Notes under the pieces: generated by a model | The model's database searches: none | Told to the model about the DNA's origin: nothing | What the model saw: the letters and a program-made list of their open reading frames with translations, nothing else | From: Glaesserella parasuis | GTDB lineage: Bacteria; Pseudomonadota; Gammaproteobacteria; Enterobacterales; Pasteurellaceae | Direction: 5' to 3' | Length of the DNA stretch: 41,371 bases | NCBI RefSeq assembly: GCF_002015085.1 | Contig: NZ_MUXW01000039.1 | Coordinates: forward strand, 1-41,371 | In this document: positions 17,750 through 26,062 of the stretch, piece by piece | Layout of the letters: each line of letters opens with the position of its first letter | How positions within the stretch are numbered: the first letter of the stretch is position 1 | Program-made: the position numbers and the translations under genes

Positions 17750-17778
17750 AGTTTAAAATGTTTAAATTTTTATGTCAA
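17750..17778 (-). promoter_or_regulatory. Predicted fbpA promoter
   Basis: On the minus strand TTGACA (17773-17778), a 17-base spacer and TAAACT (17750-17755). A palindromic AATAAGAACTATT lies just upstream at about 17778-17790 and is a weak Fur-box candidate. Iron control by Fur is expected for the family; the site itself is a poor match to the consensus. Confidence 0.65.
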
Positions 17779-17790
17779 TAAGAACTATTT

Positions 17791-18236
17791 TTATTTACTA
17801 ATAGGTAGTTAATTTCATTCTTAATAAGATGAAAAGTGAAACCTTTTTGGGGCATCCTATAGTCGCAGCATATTATCCGGTATTATGAATCAAGTGCACA
17901 AATACCTCATTTCAATAAAATCTGTGCATAATACCTGCTGTTTTGTTAGCAATAATTTTGCTTTCAATGAAGTTAATGTTTGCTCGTATAATTTTGTACT
18001 GCCTTCGTGATTAATAGAGCAACAGACTGTAAAGCCCATGTTAAGCAGAGTATTGTCTTTTTCATTTAAATTATTCCGTAAATTAAGATAGGTTAAAAAC
18101 TAACTTAATTGTGCAAAAAGAAACAAAATGCAATCAAGATTTAATTGATAAACATTAAATTTAGCGTCTAAAAAATATTTAGAGATGAAAGAAAGATTTT
18201 AACGATTATTCAAATAGCATTTATAAATTAAATCTA
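17791..18236. other. Gene-free intergenic stretch between divergent fbpA and ccp
   Basis: No open frame with a ribosome site. On the minus strand the 17880-18060 part reads as broken coding-like segments (for example NINFIESKIIANKTAGIMHR between stops), possibly a decayed gene, but I recognise no family. The 18110-18230 part is very AT-rich. Confidence 0.35.
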
Positions 18237-18278
18237 TTGAATTAGATCAAAATAACCGTAGTTTTTTATAGGGATAAT
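18237..18278 (+). promoter_or_regulatory. FNR site and -10 element of the cytochrome c peroxidase gene
   Basis: TTGAATTAGATCAA at 18237-18250 matches the FNR consensus TTGAT-N4-ATCAA at 9 of 10 positions. GATAAT at 18273-18278 is a good -10. With transcription starting near 18285 the FNR centre falls at about -41.5, the class II activation position. Anaerobic induction is expected. Confidence 0.75.
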
Positions 18279-18310
18279 GTATCCGCTTTTTACTTTATGG
18301 AGTGTTACCA

Positions 18311-19708
18311 ATGAAAAAACTACTGTTATCAGCGATTGCCTTAGGCGTTGCTGGATTTTTAGGGGTGGTTGGGTATGTGCATACCTTTGACCAAGACCAA
18401 GCAGCAAAACTACTTGCACAAACTAATTTTAGTGGCAAACAACAAGAAGTGGCGAAAGTCTTTTTTGAAAATGGCTGTCAGTATTGCCACTCACCAAATG
18501 TAGATAAACCTTTCTATGCTAATCTTCCTGTTATTGGCTCGATGGTTGAGAAAGATGTTGCAACAGGCAACCGCTTTTTCCGTTTGGATAAAATGTTAGA
18601 AGGAATGAAAGATCCGACTAAATTATCTGAAGCGGATCTGGCTAAATTAGAAACAGTGTTACGCAACGACACAATGCCAATTGCGAGCTTTATTCATATT
18701 CACTGGGGTTCTCGTCCTGATGAGCAAGAAAAGCAAACGGTGCTTGACTGGATCCATCAACAGCGTGCGGAACATTTTGTGCCGAAAAATACCGCTGGTG
18801 TTGATCCAACTCGCTTAGTTCAACCTATTCCTGATGCATTAACCACAGATCCACGCAAAGTTGCCTTAGGAGATCAAATCTACCACGATGGGCGTTTATC
18901 AGGCGATGGCACAGTGGCTTGTAGTAACTGCCACCAGTTAGATAAAGGCGGTGTGGACGGATTGACCACATCAACAGGTATTCATGGACAAAAAGGCGGT
19001 ATCAATGCCCCAACGGTATATAACGCAGCCTTTAACCACTTACAATTCTGGGACGGTCGCGCCAAAGATTTAGCCGATCAAGCAAAAGGCCCACCGCTTA
19101 ATCCTGTTGAAATGGGTTCGCATAGCTTTGATGAAATTCTGGCGAAATTCAAACAAGATCACGCTTTTATGCAAGAGTTCTTAGCGGCTTATCCTGAATT
19201 AACCGCAGACACTTTAACCGATGCTATTGCAGAATTTGAGAAAACCTTGATCACACCAAACAGTGCTTTCGATAAATTCTTAAAAGGCGACCAAAATGCC
19301 TTGAATGATGCACAAAAACGTGGTTATGAAGCATTTAAATCGGCGAAATGTGACACTTGCCATACGGGTACGGCAATGGGTGGACAATCCTTTGAATATA
19401 TGGGCTTGTATGATGATTATTTCAAAGCGCGTGGCACACCGATTACCGCTGACGATCACGGTCGTTTCTCACAAACCAAAGATCCTGCCGATATGCACCG
19501 CTTCAAAGTACCAACCTTGCGTAATGTGGCTTTAACTGCCCCTTATATGCACGACGGTAGCGTTAAGGACTTAAAAGAAGCAGTTCGAGTAATGGCTCAC
19601 TATCAAAGTGGTAAAACCTTAACCGATCAAGAGTTGAACGATATTACTTCATTCCTAGAAGCCTTAACCGGTGAATATCAAGGTAAAGTATTAACTCGTC
19701 AGGATTAG
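18311..19708 (+). CDS. ccp: Triheme cytochrome c peroxidase (quinol peroxidase, YhjA/QPO type)
   Basis: Membrane-anchored periplasmic peroxidase reducing hydrogen peroxide with electrons from the quinol pool. I start at ATG 18311 after TGGAG; the GTG nine bases earlier has no better site. The protein has 465 residues, with an N-terminal anchor LLLSAIALGVAGFLGVVGYV. Three CXXCH heme sites are visible: CQYCH near residue 57, CSNCH near 203 and CDTCH near 348. Classical bacterial peroxidases have two hemes; the extra N-terminal heme domain marks the E. coli YhjA and Aggregatibacter quinol-peroxidase group. An FNR site lies upstream, and the heme-attachment cluster at 10139-13704 belongs to the same kind of machinery it would need. 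Confidence 0.92.
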   Translation: MKKLLLSAIALGVAGFLGVVGYVHTFDQDQAAKLLAQTNFSGKQQEVAKVFFENGCQYCHSPNVDKPFYANLPVIGSMVEKDVATGNRFFRLDKMLEGMKDPTKLSEADLAKLETVLRNDTMPIASFIHIHWGSRPDEQEKQTVLDWIHQQRAEHFVPKNTAGVDPTRLVQPIPDALTTDPRKVALGDQIYHDGRLSGDGTVACSNCHQLDKGGVDGLTTSTGIHGQKGGINAPTVYNAAFNHLQFWDGRAKDLADQAKGPPLNPVEMGSHSFDEILAKFKQDHAFMQEFLAAYPELTADTLTDAIAEFEKTLITPNSAFDKFLKGDQNALNDAQKRGYEAFKSAKCDTCHTGTAMGGQSFEYMGLYDDYFKARGTPITADDHGRFSQTKDPADMHRFKVPTLRNVALTAPYMHDGSVKDLKEAVRVMAHYQSGKTLTDQELNDITSFLEALTGEYQGKVLTRQD

Positions 19709-19783
19709 CATAAATTGCTAAGTCGTCACAAAAACGATATAGGAGAAATTAATCTCTGACATATCGTAAGAATAAGAAACTAA

Positions 19784-19820
19784 AAGGGCTGAAATCAATA
19801 TAATATTGTTTTCAGCCCTT
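19784..19820. terminator. Bidirectional terminator between ccp and rpsO
   Basis: An 11-bp stem AAGGGCTGAAA/TTTCAGCCCTT closes a loop of about 15 bases. It lies between two genes that converge on it. T-runs are modest on both sides. Confidence 0.7.
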
Positions 19821-19888
19821 GATTAATAATTTAGATTTATACAAACCTTCCTTGCTTAATTTTCATCAAACAAGAATTTTTCAAAACA

Positions 19889-20158
19889 TTAGCGACGTAA
19901 ACCTAAACGTGCGATAGTTTCTGAGTATTTAGCAAGATCAGTACGTTTTAAGTAGTCTAATAATTTACGACGACGTGAAACCATACGTAATAAGCCACGA
20001 CGACCGTGGTGATCTTTTTTGTGCTCAGCAAAGTGTGCTTGTAAGTGGTTAATTTGTGCTGTTAAAAGAGCGATCTGAACTTCTGAAGAACCAGTATCTT
20101 TTGCATCACGACCAAATTCAGCAACGATTTTTGCTTTTGCTTCTACGCTTAGAGACAT
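19889..20158 (-). CDS. rpsO: 30S ribosomal protein S15
   Basis: Small-subunit protein that binds the 16S central domain early in assembly. The 89 residues are the normal length. Family motifs are DTGSSEVQIALLTAQINHLQ, HKKDHHGRRGLL and RMVSRRRKLLDYLKRTD, ending in ARLGLRR. The ribosome site TAGGAG precedes the start, and a promoter is visible in the leader. It is usually followed by pnp in enterobacteria; here pnp is absent and the gene stands alone. Confidence 0.98.
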   Translation of the reverse strand: MSLSVEAKAKIVAEFGRDAKDTGSSEVQIALLTAQINHLQAHFAEHKKDHHGRRGLLRMVSRRRKLLDYLKRTDLAKYSETIARLGLRR

Positions 20159-20230
20159 TTTTTACTCCTAAAAAGTAGTTAAGTTAATATTCATCAATAG
20201 CCGATCTCTAATTCAGCTACGACACGAAGT

Positions 20231-20258
20231 TGCGTATTTTAAAGAGAAAAGCTGTCAA
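20231..20258 (-). promoter_or_regulatory. Predicted rpsO promoter
   Basis: On the minus strand TTGACA (20253-20258), a 16-base spacer and TACGCA (20231-20236). This leaves a leader of about 70 bases that could hold an S15 autoregulatory structure, which I did not resolve. Confidence 0.5.
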
Positions 20259-20289
20259 GAGCAATGCTTTTCTCTCAGAATAGCTTAAA

Positions 20290-21609
20290 CTAATGTTTGG
20301 CATCCGATTGACTTTGTGGTTGTAGATACTCTTCTCGATTCGGATCAACTTGTTTTGATTTACGAATCATTGGCTCAATAGTTGTACCTTGTACCAAAAT
20401 AGAGAACATCACAACAGAATATGTCATCACCAGAATTAGATCTTTAACATCAATACCATTTGCATAAGCAGTTTTAGCAGGAATAGACAGCGCCATTGCT
20501 AATGCCAAACCACCACGTAACCCGCCCCAGCTCATGATTTTTAAGGTATATGGATTGTAAGTACGGAATTGTTGTAGCACTTTATACGGTAACCATAAGC
20601 TGATATAGCGAGATGCTAAGCAAATTGGAATTGCTAAAATCATCATCATAATACCGTAGATATTAAAATCGACAAGTAAGATCGCAAAACCGATAAGGAA
20701 GAAAAGTAGCGAGTTTAAGAAATGGTCAATCATTTCCCAAAAGTGATCAAGATAACGTTGACTCTGTTCAGAAAAACCTGAACGGCGAGTCCAGTTACCA
20801 ATCATAATACCTGCCACAACCATAGCCAGCGCACCTGAAACGTGCAACACATTGTTTGCAAACATAAAGCCTGCAGTTGGAATGGTTAGAGTTAATAAAA
20901 TTTCTAAGCTACCGTCATCAGTCGATGAAATTAAAATATGTGCAAGAAAGCCTAAAACGAAGCCAAATAAGATCCCCCCTATCGCTTCGTGTAGGAATAA
21001 ACTCATAATTCCGCCGAAACTTGCTTCTTGGCCACCAAATGCGACTGCAAAAATAGTGACAAAGATGACCAAACCAACGCCGTCATTGAAAAGCGATTCA
21101 CCCTCTACTTGCATAGATAAGCGTTTCGGTGCGCGTAAATTTTTAATAATTGCAAGTACCGCAATTGGGTCAGTAGGAGAGATTAATGCACCAAAAACGA
21201 TACAGTAAATCAAGCCAATTTGTAGCCCAATTAAGTTGGCTACGCCATAGACGAAGAAACCGATAATCAAGGTTGAAGCTAAGGTTGAGAATAACGCAAA
21301 AATGGTAATTTCCCATTTTTGATCTTTAAGAACAGGGAGCTTAATCCCTAGTGAGCCTGCAAAGAGTAGGAACCCTAAAATCCCGTTAAGTAAGAAGCTC
21401 TTGAAGTCGATCTGCTCCATAACTTCTGTTGCTACTGCACCAAGGTTAAACCAACCGAAAGTTCCTAGTAAAAGCAGTAAGAGGGAGCCAATCATTGCCG
21501 CAGCAGTAATAGCAATAGTAGACTGAATTTTGTCGCTGATTTTATGAGTCACAAAGCCTAATAAAATGGAGAGAGCGGACAGAAAGCAGATATAAGCATA
21601 AATACCCAT
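20290..21609 (-). CDS. Sodium/proton antiporter, CPA1 (NhaP-like) family
   Basis: Inner-membrane cation/proton antiporter of 439 residues with about 12 helices. Diagnostic CPA1 motifs are SPTDPIAVLAIIKNL and GESLFNDGVGLVIF; the Asp residues in them are the usual transport and ion-binding positions. SWGGLRGGLALAMALSIP in the later part is another family hallmark. There is no long cytoplasmic C-terminal domain. It stands alone on the minus strand, 131 bases upstream of rpsO and diverging from ppiD. Ion preference (Na, K or Li) cannot be read from sequence. Confidence 0.9.
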   Translation of the reverse strand: MGIYAYICFLSALSILLGFVTHKISDKIQSTIAITAAAMIGSLLLLLLGTFGWFNLGAVATEVMEQIDFKSFLLNGILGFLLFAGSLGIKLPVLKDQKWEITIFALFSTLASTLIIGFFVYGVANLIGLQIGLIYCIVFGALISPTDPIAVLAIIKNLRAPKRLSMQVEGESLFNDGVGLVIFVTIFAVAFGGQEASFGGIMSLFLHEAIGGILFGFVLGFLAHILISSTDDGSLEILLTLTIPTAGFMFANNVLHVSGALAMVVAGIMIGNWTRRSGFSEQSQRYLDHFWEMIDHFLNSLLFFLIGFAILLVDFNIYGIMMMILAIPICLASRYISLWLPYKVLQQFRTYNPYTLKIMSWGGLRGGLALAMALSIPAKTAYANGIDVKDLILVMTYSVVMFSILVQGTTIEPMIRKSKQVDPNREEYLQPQSQSDAKH

Positions 21610-21791
21610 GTGGTATCCTTATAAAAATAAGTTAATTTGAAGAGTAGAAAACTGGCAAATTAAACCAAATTTTTACTTAAATTGCAAAGTCTAAAGTTGT
21701 ATAAAGAACCGTGCATAGCAAGGAAAGGTTTGAGAATTTATGGCTTTACAGTATAATTGAAGGCAATTTTTTATAATTTAGGAATAATAAA

Positions 21792-23666
21792 ATGATCGAA
21801 AAAATGCATGAGAGAACCAGTGGTCCCTTATTTAAAGTTGTTTTAGCCTTAATTTCTCTTTCGTTTGTATTAGGCGGTATTGGTGGCGGGTTGATGGCTA
21901 CAGACAATTCCGTCGCCAAAGTCAATGGAGAAGAAATTTCTCAACAAGCATTTGATCGAGCAAAAAATCAGCAACAGAATATCCTAAATGCTCAATTAGG
22001 CGAGCGTTTTTGGGATTTAATGGATAATCCTGTTTATGTCAAACAGTTCCACGATAGTATTTTAAATGGTTTAGTTGATGATGAACTTCTTCGTCAATAT
22101 GCTAAGAGCCTTAAAATTGACATTAGTGCCGATCAAATTAAATCAGAAATTGTAAACAGCCCAGCTTTCCAACAAGATGGTAAATTTAATAATAATTTGT
22201 ATCAGCAAGCATTACGAAATAATGGTTTAACGGCAGATGGTTATGCTGCAATTGTTTACGAAGGTATGTTATTTGCGCAAATTCAAGAGGCTATTGTAAA
22301 TAGTAGTTTTACAGTTCCAGCACAACAAGAACTATTAGCGAAATTACTTTTACAAAAACGCCAAGTACGTTTAGCGACCTATTCAATTGCAAAAGAAGCA
22401 GCAAATCAAACTGCTTCTGTAGAGGATATGCAAGCCTATTACGAAGCAAATAAAGCGAATTTTGTTAATCCAGAAAAATTGACAGTAGAATATATTTCTG
22501 TTGAACCAAAGGATTTGTCTAATAAAATTCAAGTCACTAACGAACAAATTGACACTTATTATCAAACAAACAAAGCTAAATATACGACAAAAGGCGAAGC
22601 GAAAATCGCACATATTCAAGTAGCAACTGAAGCGGAAGCAAATGAAATCGTACAAGCGCTCGCTAAAGGAGAAGATTTTGCACAATTAGCAAAATCAAAA
22701 TCGCAAGATAAATTATCTGCTGCTCAAGGCGGGGATTTAGGTTGGGCGAAAGCGGGCGTATTTCCGAAAGCCTTTGAGAGTGCGGCAAATGCATTGAATA
22801 TCGGCAAAACAAGCCAACCAATCAAAGTAGATAATGCTTTTCATGTTATAAAAGTGTTAGAGCGTAATACGGAAACTGTAGTGCCATTAGAAAAAGTAAA
22901 AGATCAAATTACCGATACAATTCATAATGAATTACTTTTAACGGAATATTCGAACATAACCCGTGAAATGGCAAACGTAGCGTTTGAAAATAGTGGCTCA
23001 CTTGAAGCTGCTGCAAAAGTAGCGAATGTTCTAGTTCATAAAACAGAGGCTTTCACACGTGAAACTGTACCTGCTGAACTCAATAATGAGAAAGTCTTAC
23101 GTGTTTTATTTGATAGTGAAGTTCGTCAAAATGGGCAAAATTCAGAAGCTATTGATGTGAGCGATGCAACAAATACTAAAACCATGTTTGTTCGCGTAAG
23201 TCAATATCAAGCTGAAAATGTACAAACTTTTGACGAAGCAAAATCAGCGGTTGAACAGGCAGTAAAACAACAAAAAGCAGTTAAAGCCTTAGAAGAGAAA
23301 GCGGCTACACAAATTACAGCATTAAATAAAGGCGAAAAAGTAGAAGTCGCATTTGGTGCAGTTGAAGAACTTGTCTTTGCACAAGCTCAAATTACTGAAC
23401 CAACTTTAGCACAAGCAGTCTTTTCAATAACAAAACCCGCAGAAAAACCAACATATCAGACCGCTCGTAATGCGAATGGTGACGTGGTTATTATCGCTTT
23501 AGATAAAGTGAGCGATGGTTCGGCTGACGAGTTTAAACCTTTACAAGCACAGTTTAACCAAGCAGAGCGAGTTGTGTTACGTAATGATTTACTCAAAGAT
23601 TTACGTGAACGTGCAAAAATAGAAGTAAATCAAGACTTCCTTGACCAACTCGAAAGCAGCAAATAA
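21792..23666 (+). CDS. ppiD: Periplasmic folding chaperone PpiD (SurA/parvulin family)
   Basis: Inner-membrane-anchored periplasmic chaperone that meets proteins leaving the Sec translocon; 624 residues, the usual PpiD length. The N-terminus MIEKMHERTSGPLFKVVLAL runs into a single membrane helix with GGIGGG, then a SurA-like N-domain (VAKVNGEEISQQAFDRAK). A parvulin-like domain around residues 270-355 has AKIAHIQV, GGDLGWAKAGVFPKAFE and HVIKVLE, followed by a large C-terminal region. Parvulin activity is weak or absent in E. coli PpiD, so its main role is chaperoning. Confidence 0.93.
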   Translation: MIEKMHERTSGPLFKVVLALISLSFVLGGIGGGLMATDNSVAKVNGEEISQQAFDRAKNQQQNILNAQLGERFWDLMDNPVYVKQFHDSILNGLVDDELLRQYAKSLKIDISADQIKSEIVNSPAFQQDGKFNNNLYQQALRNNGLTADGYAAIVYEGMLFAQIQEAIVNSSFTVPAQQELLAKLLLQKRQVRLATYSIAKEAANQTASVEDMQAYYEANKANFVNPEKLTVEYISVEPKDLSNKIQVTNEQIDTYYQTNKAKYTTKGEAKIAHIQVATEAEANEIVQALAKGEDFAQLAKSKSQDKLSAAQGGDLGWAKAGVFPKAFESAANALNIGKTSQPIKVDNAFHVIKVLERNTETVVPLEKVKDQITDTIHNELLLTEYSNITREMANVAFENSGSLEAAAKVANVLVHKTEAFTRETVPAELNNEKVLRVLFDSEVRQNGQNSEAIDVSDATNTKTMFVRVSQYQAENVQTFDEAKSAVEQAVKQQKAVKALEEKAATQITALNKGEKVEVAFGAVEELVFAQAQITEPTLAQAVFSITKPAEKPTYQTARNANGDVVIIALDKVSDGSADEFKPLQAQFNQAERVVLRNDLLKDLRERAKIEVNQDFLDQLESSK

Positions 23667-23742
23667 TATAAATGTGAGTTTTGTTAAAAATTTGTAATTG
23701 ACTTTACCTATAAATTTCCGCAAAATTCGCGAAAATTTTTTA

Positions 23743-23862
23743 ATCTTCAGGGCAGGGTGAAATTCCCGATCGGCAGTAAAGTCTGCGAGCGGCGGCGAAA
23801 GCCAAAGCAGGAACCGGTGAAATTCCAGTACCGACAGTAATAGTCTGGATGGAAGAAGAGCT
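23743..23862 (+). promoter_or_regulatory. FMN riboswitch (RFN element)
   Basis: Conserved RFN blocks are present: ATCTTCAGGGCAGGGTGAAA, TCCCGATCGGCAGTAAAGTC, GCGAGCGG, AGCAGGAACCGGTGAAATTC, CGACAGTAATAGTCTGGATG and the closing GAAGAAGAGC pairing with the first block. A terminator hairpin follows. FMN binding should stop transcription into the rib operon. Confidence 0.97.
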
Positions 23863-23872
23863 AGAATATCTA

Positions 23873-23900
23873 CACTTGAACATTTTCGAGTGCTTTTCTT
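23873..23900 (+). terminator. Riboswitch-controlled terminator
   Basis: An 8-bp stem CACTTGAA/TTCGAGTG (one G-T pair) with loop CATT is followed by CTTTTCTT. It lies 10 bases after the FMN aptamer and is the likely expression platform. Confidence 0.8.
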
Positions 23901-23950
23901 ATGCTTTTAACGACTTGAGATCGTGAGATTTCAAGGCTTTTATTTTTCCT

Positions 23951-24090
23951 TCTCCCGCAAGCGGGAGAGGGTGGAGCAAATTCGGTAGAATTTGCGGAAG
24001 GAGAGGGCTTACAATAAACACGCCTCTCTCTGCTTTTCGTAAAGCTGTTACTTTGCTCAAAGCGGTCTCACTCCCTTAAACGGGAGGGTG
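23951..24090. repeat. Hairpin-rich leader between the FMN riboswitch and ribD
   Basis: A perfect TCTCCCGC/GCGGGAGA hairpin (23951-23968), an AAATTC/GAATTT pair just after it, and CTCCC/GGGAG (24071-24086). The pieces GGGAGAGGG and GGAGAGGG recur. This looks like a second family of small dispersed palindromes. The stretch 23901-24134 has no gene. Confidence 0.6.
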
Positions 24091-24134
24091 TTGCCTTTCT
24101 TCCTTGCCCTTCAATTTGTAATTCAAAAAACCAA

Positions 24135-25238
24135 ATGACACACTCTATTTTTATGACTCGTGCCATTGAACTGGCTGAACTTGGTCGTGGCTGGACAAAT
24201 CCTAATCCGTTGGTTGGTTGTGTGATTGTCAAGGACGGCAACATTGTTGCGGAAGGTTATCACCAACTCTACGGCGAATGGCACGCTGAACGCAATGCGA
24301 TTTTACATTGTCAGGAAGATGTAAGCGGAGCAACGGCTTACGTCACCCTTGAGCCTTGCTGTCATCACGGGCGGACACCGCCTTGTTCAAATTTGTTGAT
24401 TGAACGAGGGATTAAAACTGTTGTTATCGGCTCAAGTGATCCCAATCCCCTTGTGGCAGGCAAAGGCGTGGCACAACTTCGTCAAGCTGGGATTGAGGTG
24501 ATTGAAAATGTGATGAAAGCCGAATGTGATGCGTTAAATCCTATTTTTTTTCACTATATTCAAACCAAACGCCCTTATGTGTTGATGAAATATGCGATGA
24601 CCGCAGACGGTAAAATTGCCACTGCAACAGGCGAGTCCAAATGGATCACAGGGGAACAAGCCAGAGCTAATGTGCAATGTACCCGACATCAATACAGTGC
24701 TATTATGGTTGGGGTTGATACGGTGCTGGCGGATAACCCGATGCTCAATATCCGTATGCCGAATGCCAAACAGCCAGTGCGGATTGTATGCGATAGCCAG
24801 TTGCGTACGCCATTAGATTGTCAATTAGTCCAAACTGCCAAAACCTATCGCACGATTATTGCGACGGTTTCAGATGACTTGCAAAAAATCGCCCAATTCC
24901 AACCGCTTGGGGTGGACGTGTTGATTTGTAAAGCAAAAGACAAGCGGGTCGATTTAGCCGATCTTTTGCAAAAACTTGGTGAACAAGGGATTGACAGTTT
25001 ATTGTTGGAAGGCGGTTCAAGTTTAAATTTTAGTGCGTTAAACGCTGGCATTGTAAACCGTGTGCATTGCTATATCTCCCCGAAATTAGTCGGTGGCGTA
25101 ACCGCCAAAACGCCAATCGGTGGCGAAGGGATCGGTATGTTGGCAAATGCGGTGCAATTGAAAAATGCAAAGATCAGCCAAATTGGAGAAGATCTGCTGA
25201 TTGATTATGAAGTAGGGACACACTGTGTGTGTCCGTAA
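24135..25238 (+). CDS. ribD: Bifunctional riboflavin deaminase/reductase
   Basis: Carries out two steps of riboflavin synthesis: deamination of the pyrimidine product of GTP cyclohydrolase II, then side-chain reduction with NADPH. It has 367 residues. The N-terminal zinc deaminase domain (1-145) has HAERNAI and PCCHHGRTPPC; the C-terminal reductase domain has MKYAMTADGKIATATGESKW and LLLEGGSSLNFSAL. The last eight codons and the approach to the stop (VGTHCVCP) are encoded by a copy of the dispersed palindrome. First gene of ribD-ribE-ribBA-ribH, which has long been described in A. pleuropneumoniae (named ribGBAH there). Confidence 0.97.
   Translation: MTHSIFMTRAIELAELGRGWTNPNPLVGCVIVKDGNIVAEGYHQLYGEWHAERNAILHCQEDVSGATAYVTLEPCCHHGRTPPCSNLLIERGIKTVVIGSSDPNPLVAGKGVAQLRQAGIEVIENVMKAECDALNPIFFHYIQTKRPYVLMKYAMTADGKIATATGESKWITGEQARANVQCTRHQYSAIMVGVDTVLADNPMLNIRMPNAKQPVRIVCDSQLRTPLDCQLVQTAKTYRTIIATVSDDLQKIAQFQPLGVDVLICKAKDKRVDLADLLQKLGEQGIDSLLLEGGSSLNFSALNAGIVNRVHCYISPKLVGGVTAKTPIGGEGIGMLANAVQLKNAKISQIGEDLLIDYEVGTHCVCP
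25212..25235. repeat. Dispersed palindrome copy 1, inside the ribD 3' end
   Basis: A 24-base copy with GGGACACAC/GTGTGTCC arms. It supplies the last residues of RibD before the stop at 25236-25238. Confidence 0.9.
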
Positions 25239-25253
25239 CAGCCAATTTTTAAG

Positions 25254-25317
25254 GTAGGGACACACTGCGTGTGTCCGCAAAATGAATGAATAACGGACAC
25301 ACGCAGTGTGTCCCTAC
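25254..25317. repeat. Paired inverted palindromes (BIME-like) between ribD and ribE
   Basis: Two 24-base copies in opposite orientation (25254-25277 and 25294-25317) are exact reverse complements separated by a 16-base spacer CAAAATGAATGAATAA. Each is itself a palindrome around GGACACACTGCGTGTGTCC. The right copy ends 13 bases before the ribE start. Confidence 0.95.
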
Positions 25318-25329
25318 AAAGGATGTATT

Positions 25330-25974
25330 ATGTTCACAGGCATTATTGAAGAAGTCGGCAAAGTTGCCAAAATCCACAAACAAGGAGAATTTGCCGTTTT
25401 AACTATTACGGGAAGCAAAATTTTTGCGGATATGCATTTAGGTGACAGCATTGCGGTCAATGGTGTCTGTTTAACCGTAACCGAATTTGGCACAAACCAT
25501 TTTTCTGCAGATGTAATGTCGGAAACCCTCGCCCGTACATCATTAGGCGAATTACAGCCGAACAGCCCCGTTAATCTTGAACGTGCAATGTCGGCAAACG
25601 GGCGTTTCGGTGGACATATTGTGTCGGGGCATATTGATGGCACAGGTGAAATTGTCAGCATTACCCCTGCGAATAATTCAGTCTGGTGTCAGATCAAAAC
25701 AACAGCAAAGCTGATGCGTTACATCATTGAAAAAGGCTCGATTACGATTGATGGGATAAGTCTGACTGTGGTCGATTGTGATGAAAATAGCTTCCGAGTG
25801 TCGATTATTCCACATACCTTAAGCGAAACGAATTTAGGCACAAAAAAGGTCGGCAGTATCGTGAATTTAGAGAATGATGTGATTGGAAAATATGTGGAAA
25901 AATTGCTGTCGCCGAAACAGAGTGAGCCACAGAGCAATATTACAGAAGAATTTTTAAAGCGGGCTGGATTTTAA
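25330..25974 (+). CDS. ribE: Riboflavin synthase alpha chain
   Basis: Last step of riboflavin synthesis: dismutation of two lumazine molecules. The start is ATG 25330 after AAAGGA; the open frame extends to 25306 but those codons come from the palindromic repeat. It has 214 residues and two homologous lumazine-binding barrels: MFTGIIEEVGKVAKIHKQGE with GDSIAVNGVCLTV, then GGHIVSGHIDGTGEIV with GSITIDGISLTV. The C-terminal helix ends FLKRAGF. Its stop is immediately followed by another repeat copy. E. coli calls this gene ribC; ribE is the common alternative. Confidence 0.96.
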   Translation: MFTGIIEEVGKVAKIHKQGEFAVLTITGSKIFADMHLGDSIAVNGVCLTVTEFGTNHFSADVMSETLARTSLGELQPNSPVNLERAMSANGRFGGHIVSGHIDGTGEIVSITPANNSVWCQIKTTAKLMRYIIEKGSITIDGISLTVVDCDENSFRVSIIPHTLSETNLGTKKVGSIVNLENDVIGKYVEKLLSPKQSEPQSNITEEFLKRAGF

Positions 25975-26038
25975 GTAGGGACACACTGTGTGTGTCCACA
26001 AAATGAATGAATAACGGACACACTCAGTGTGTCCCTAC
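25975..26038. repeat. Paired inverted palindromes (BIME-like) between ribE and ribBA
   Basis: Same module as the pair at 25254: copies at 25975-25998 and 26015-26038 around an identical 16-base spacer, with few substitutions in the palindromes. The pair begins at the very next base after the ribE stop. Confidence 0.95.
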
Positions 26039-26062
26039 AGTATTAAACGAAAAGGAAAGCAA

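Noticed and set aside
17880..18060. Possible insertion-sequence or gene remnant between fbpA and ccp
   Set aside because: Broken coding-like pieces on the minus strand, but no family motif or terminal inverted repeats were recognised.
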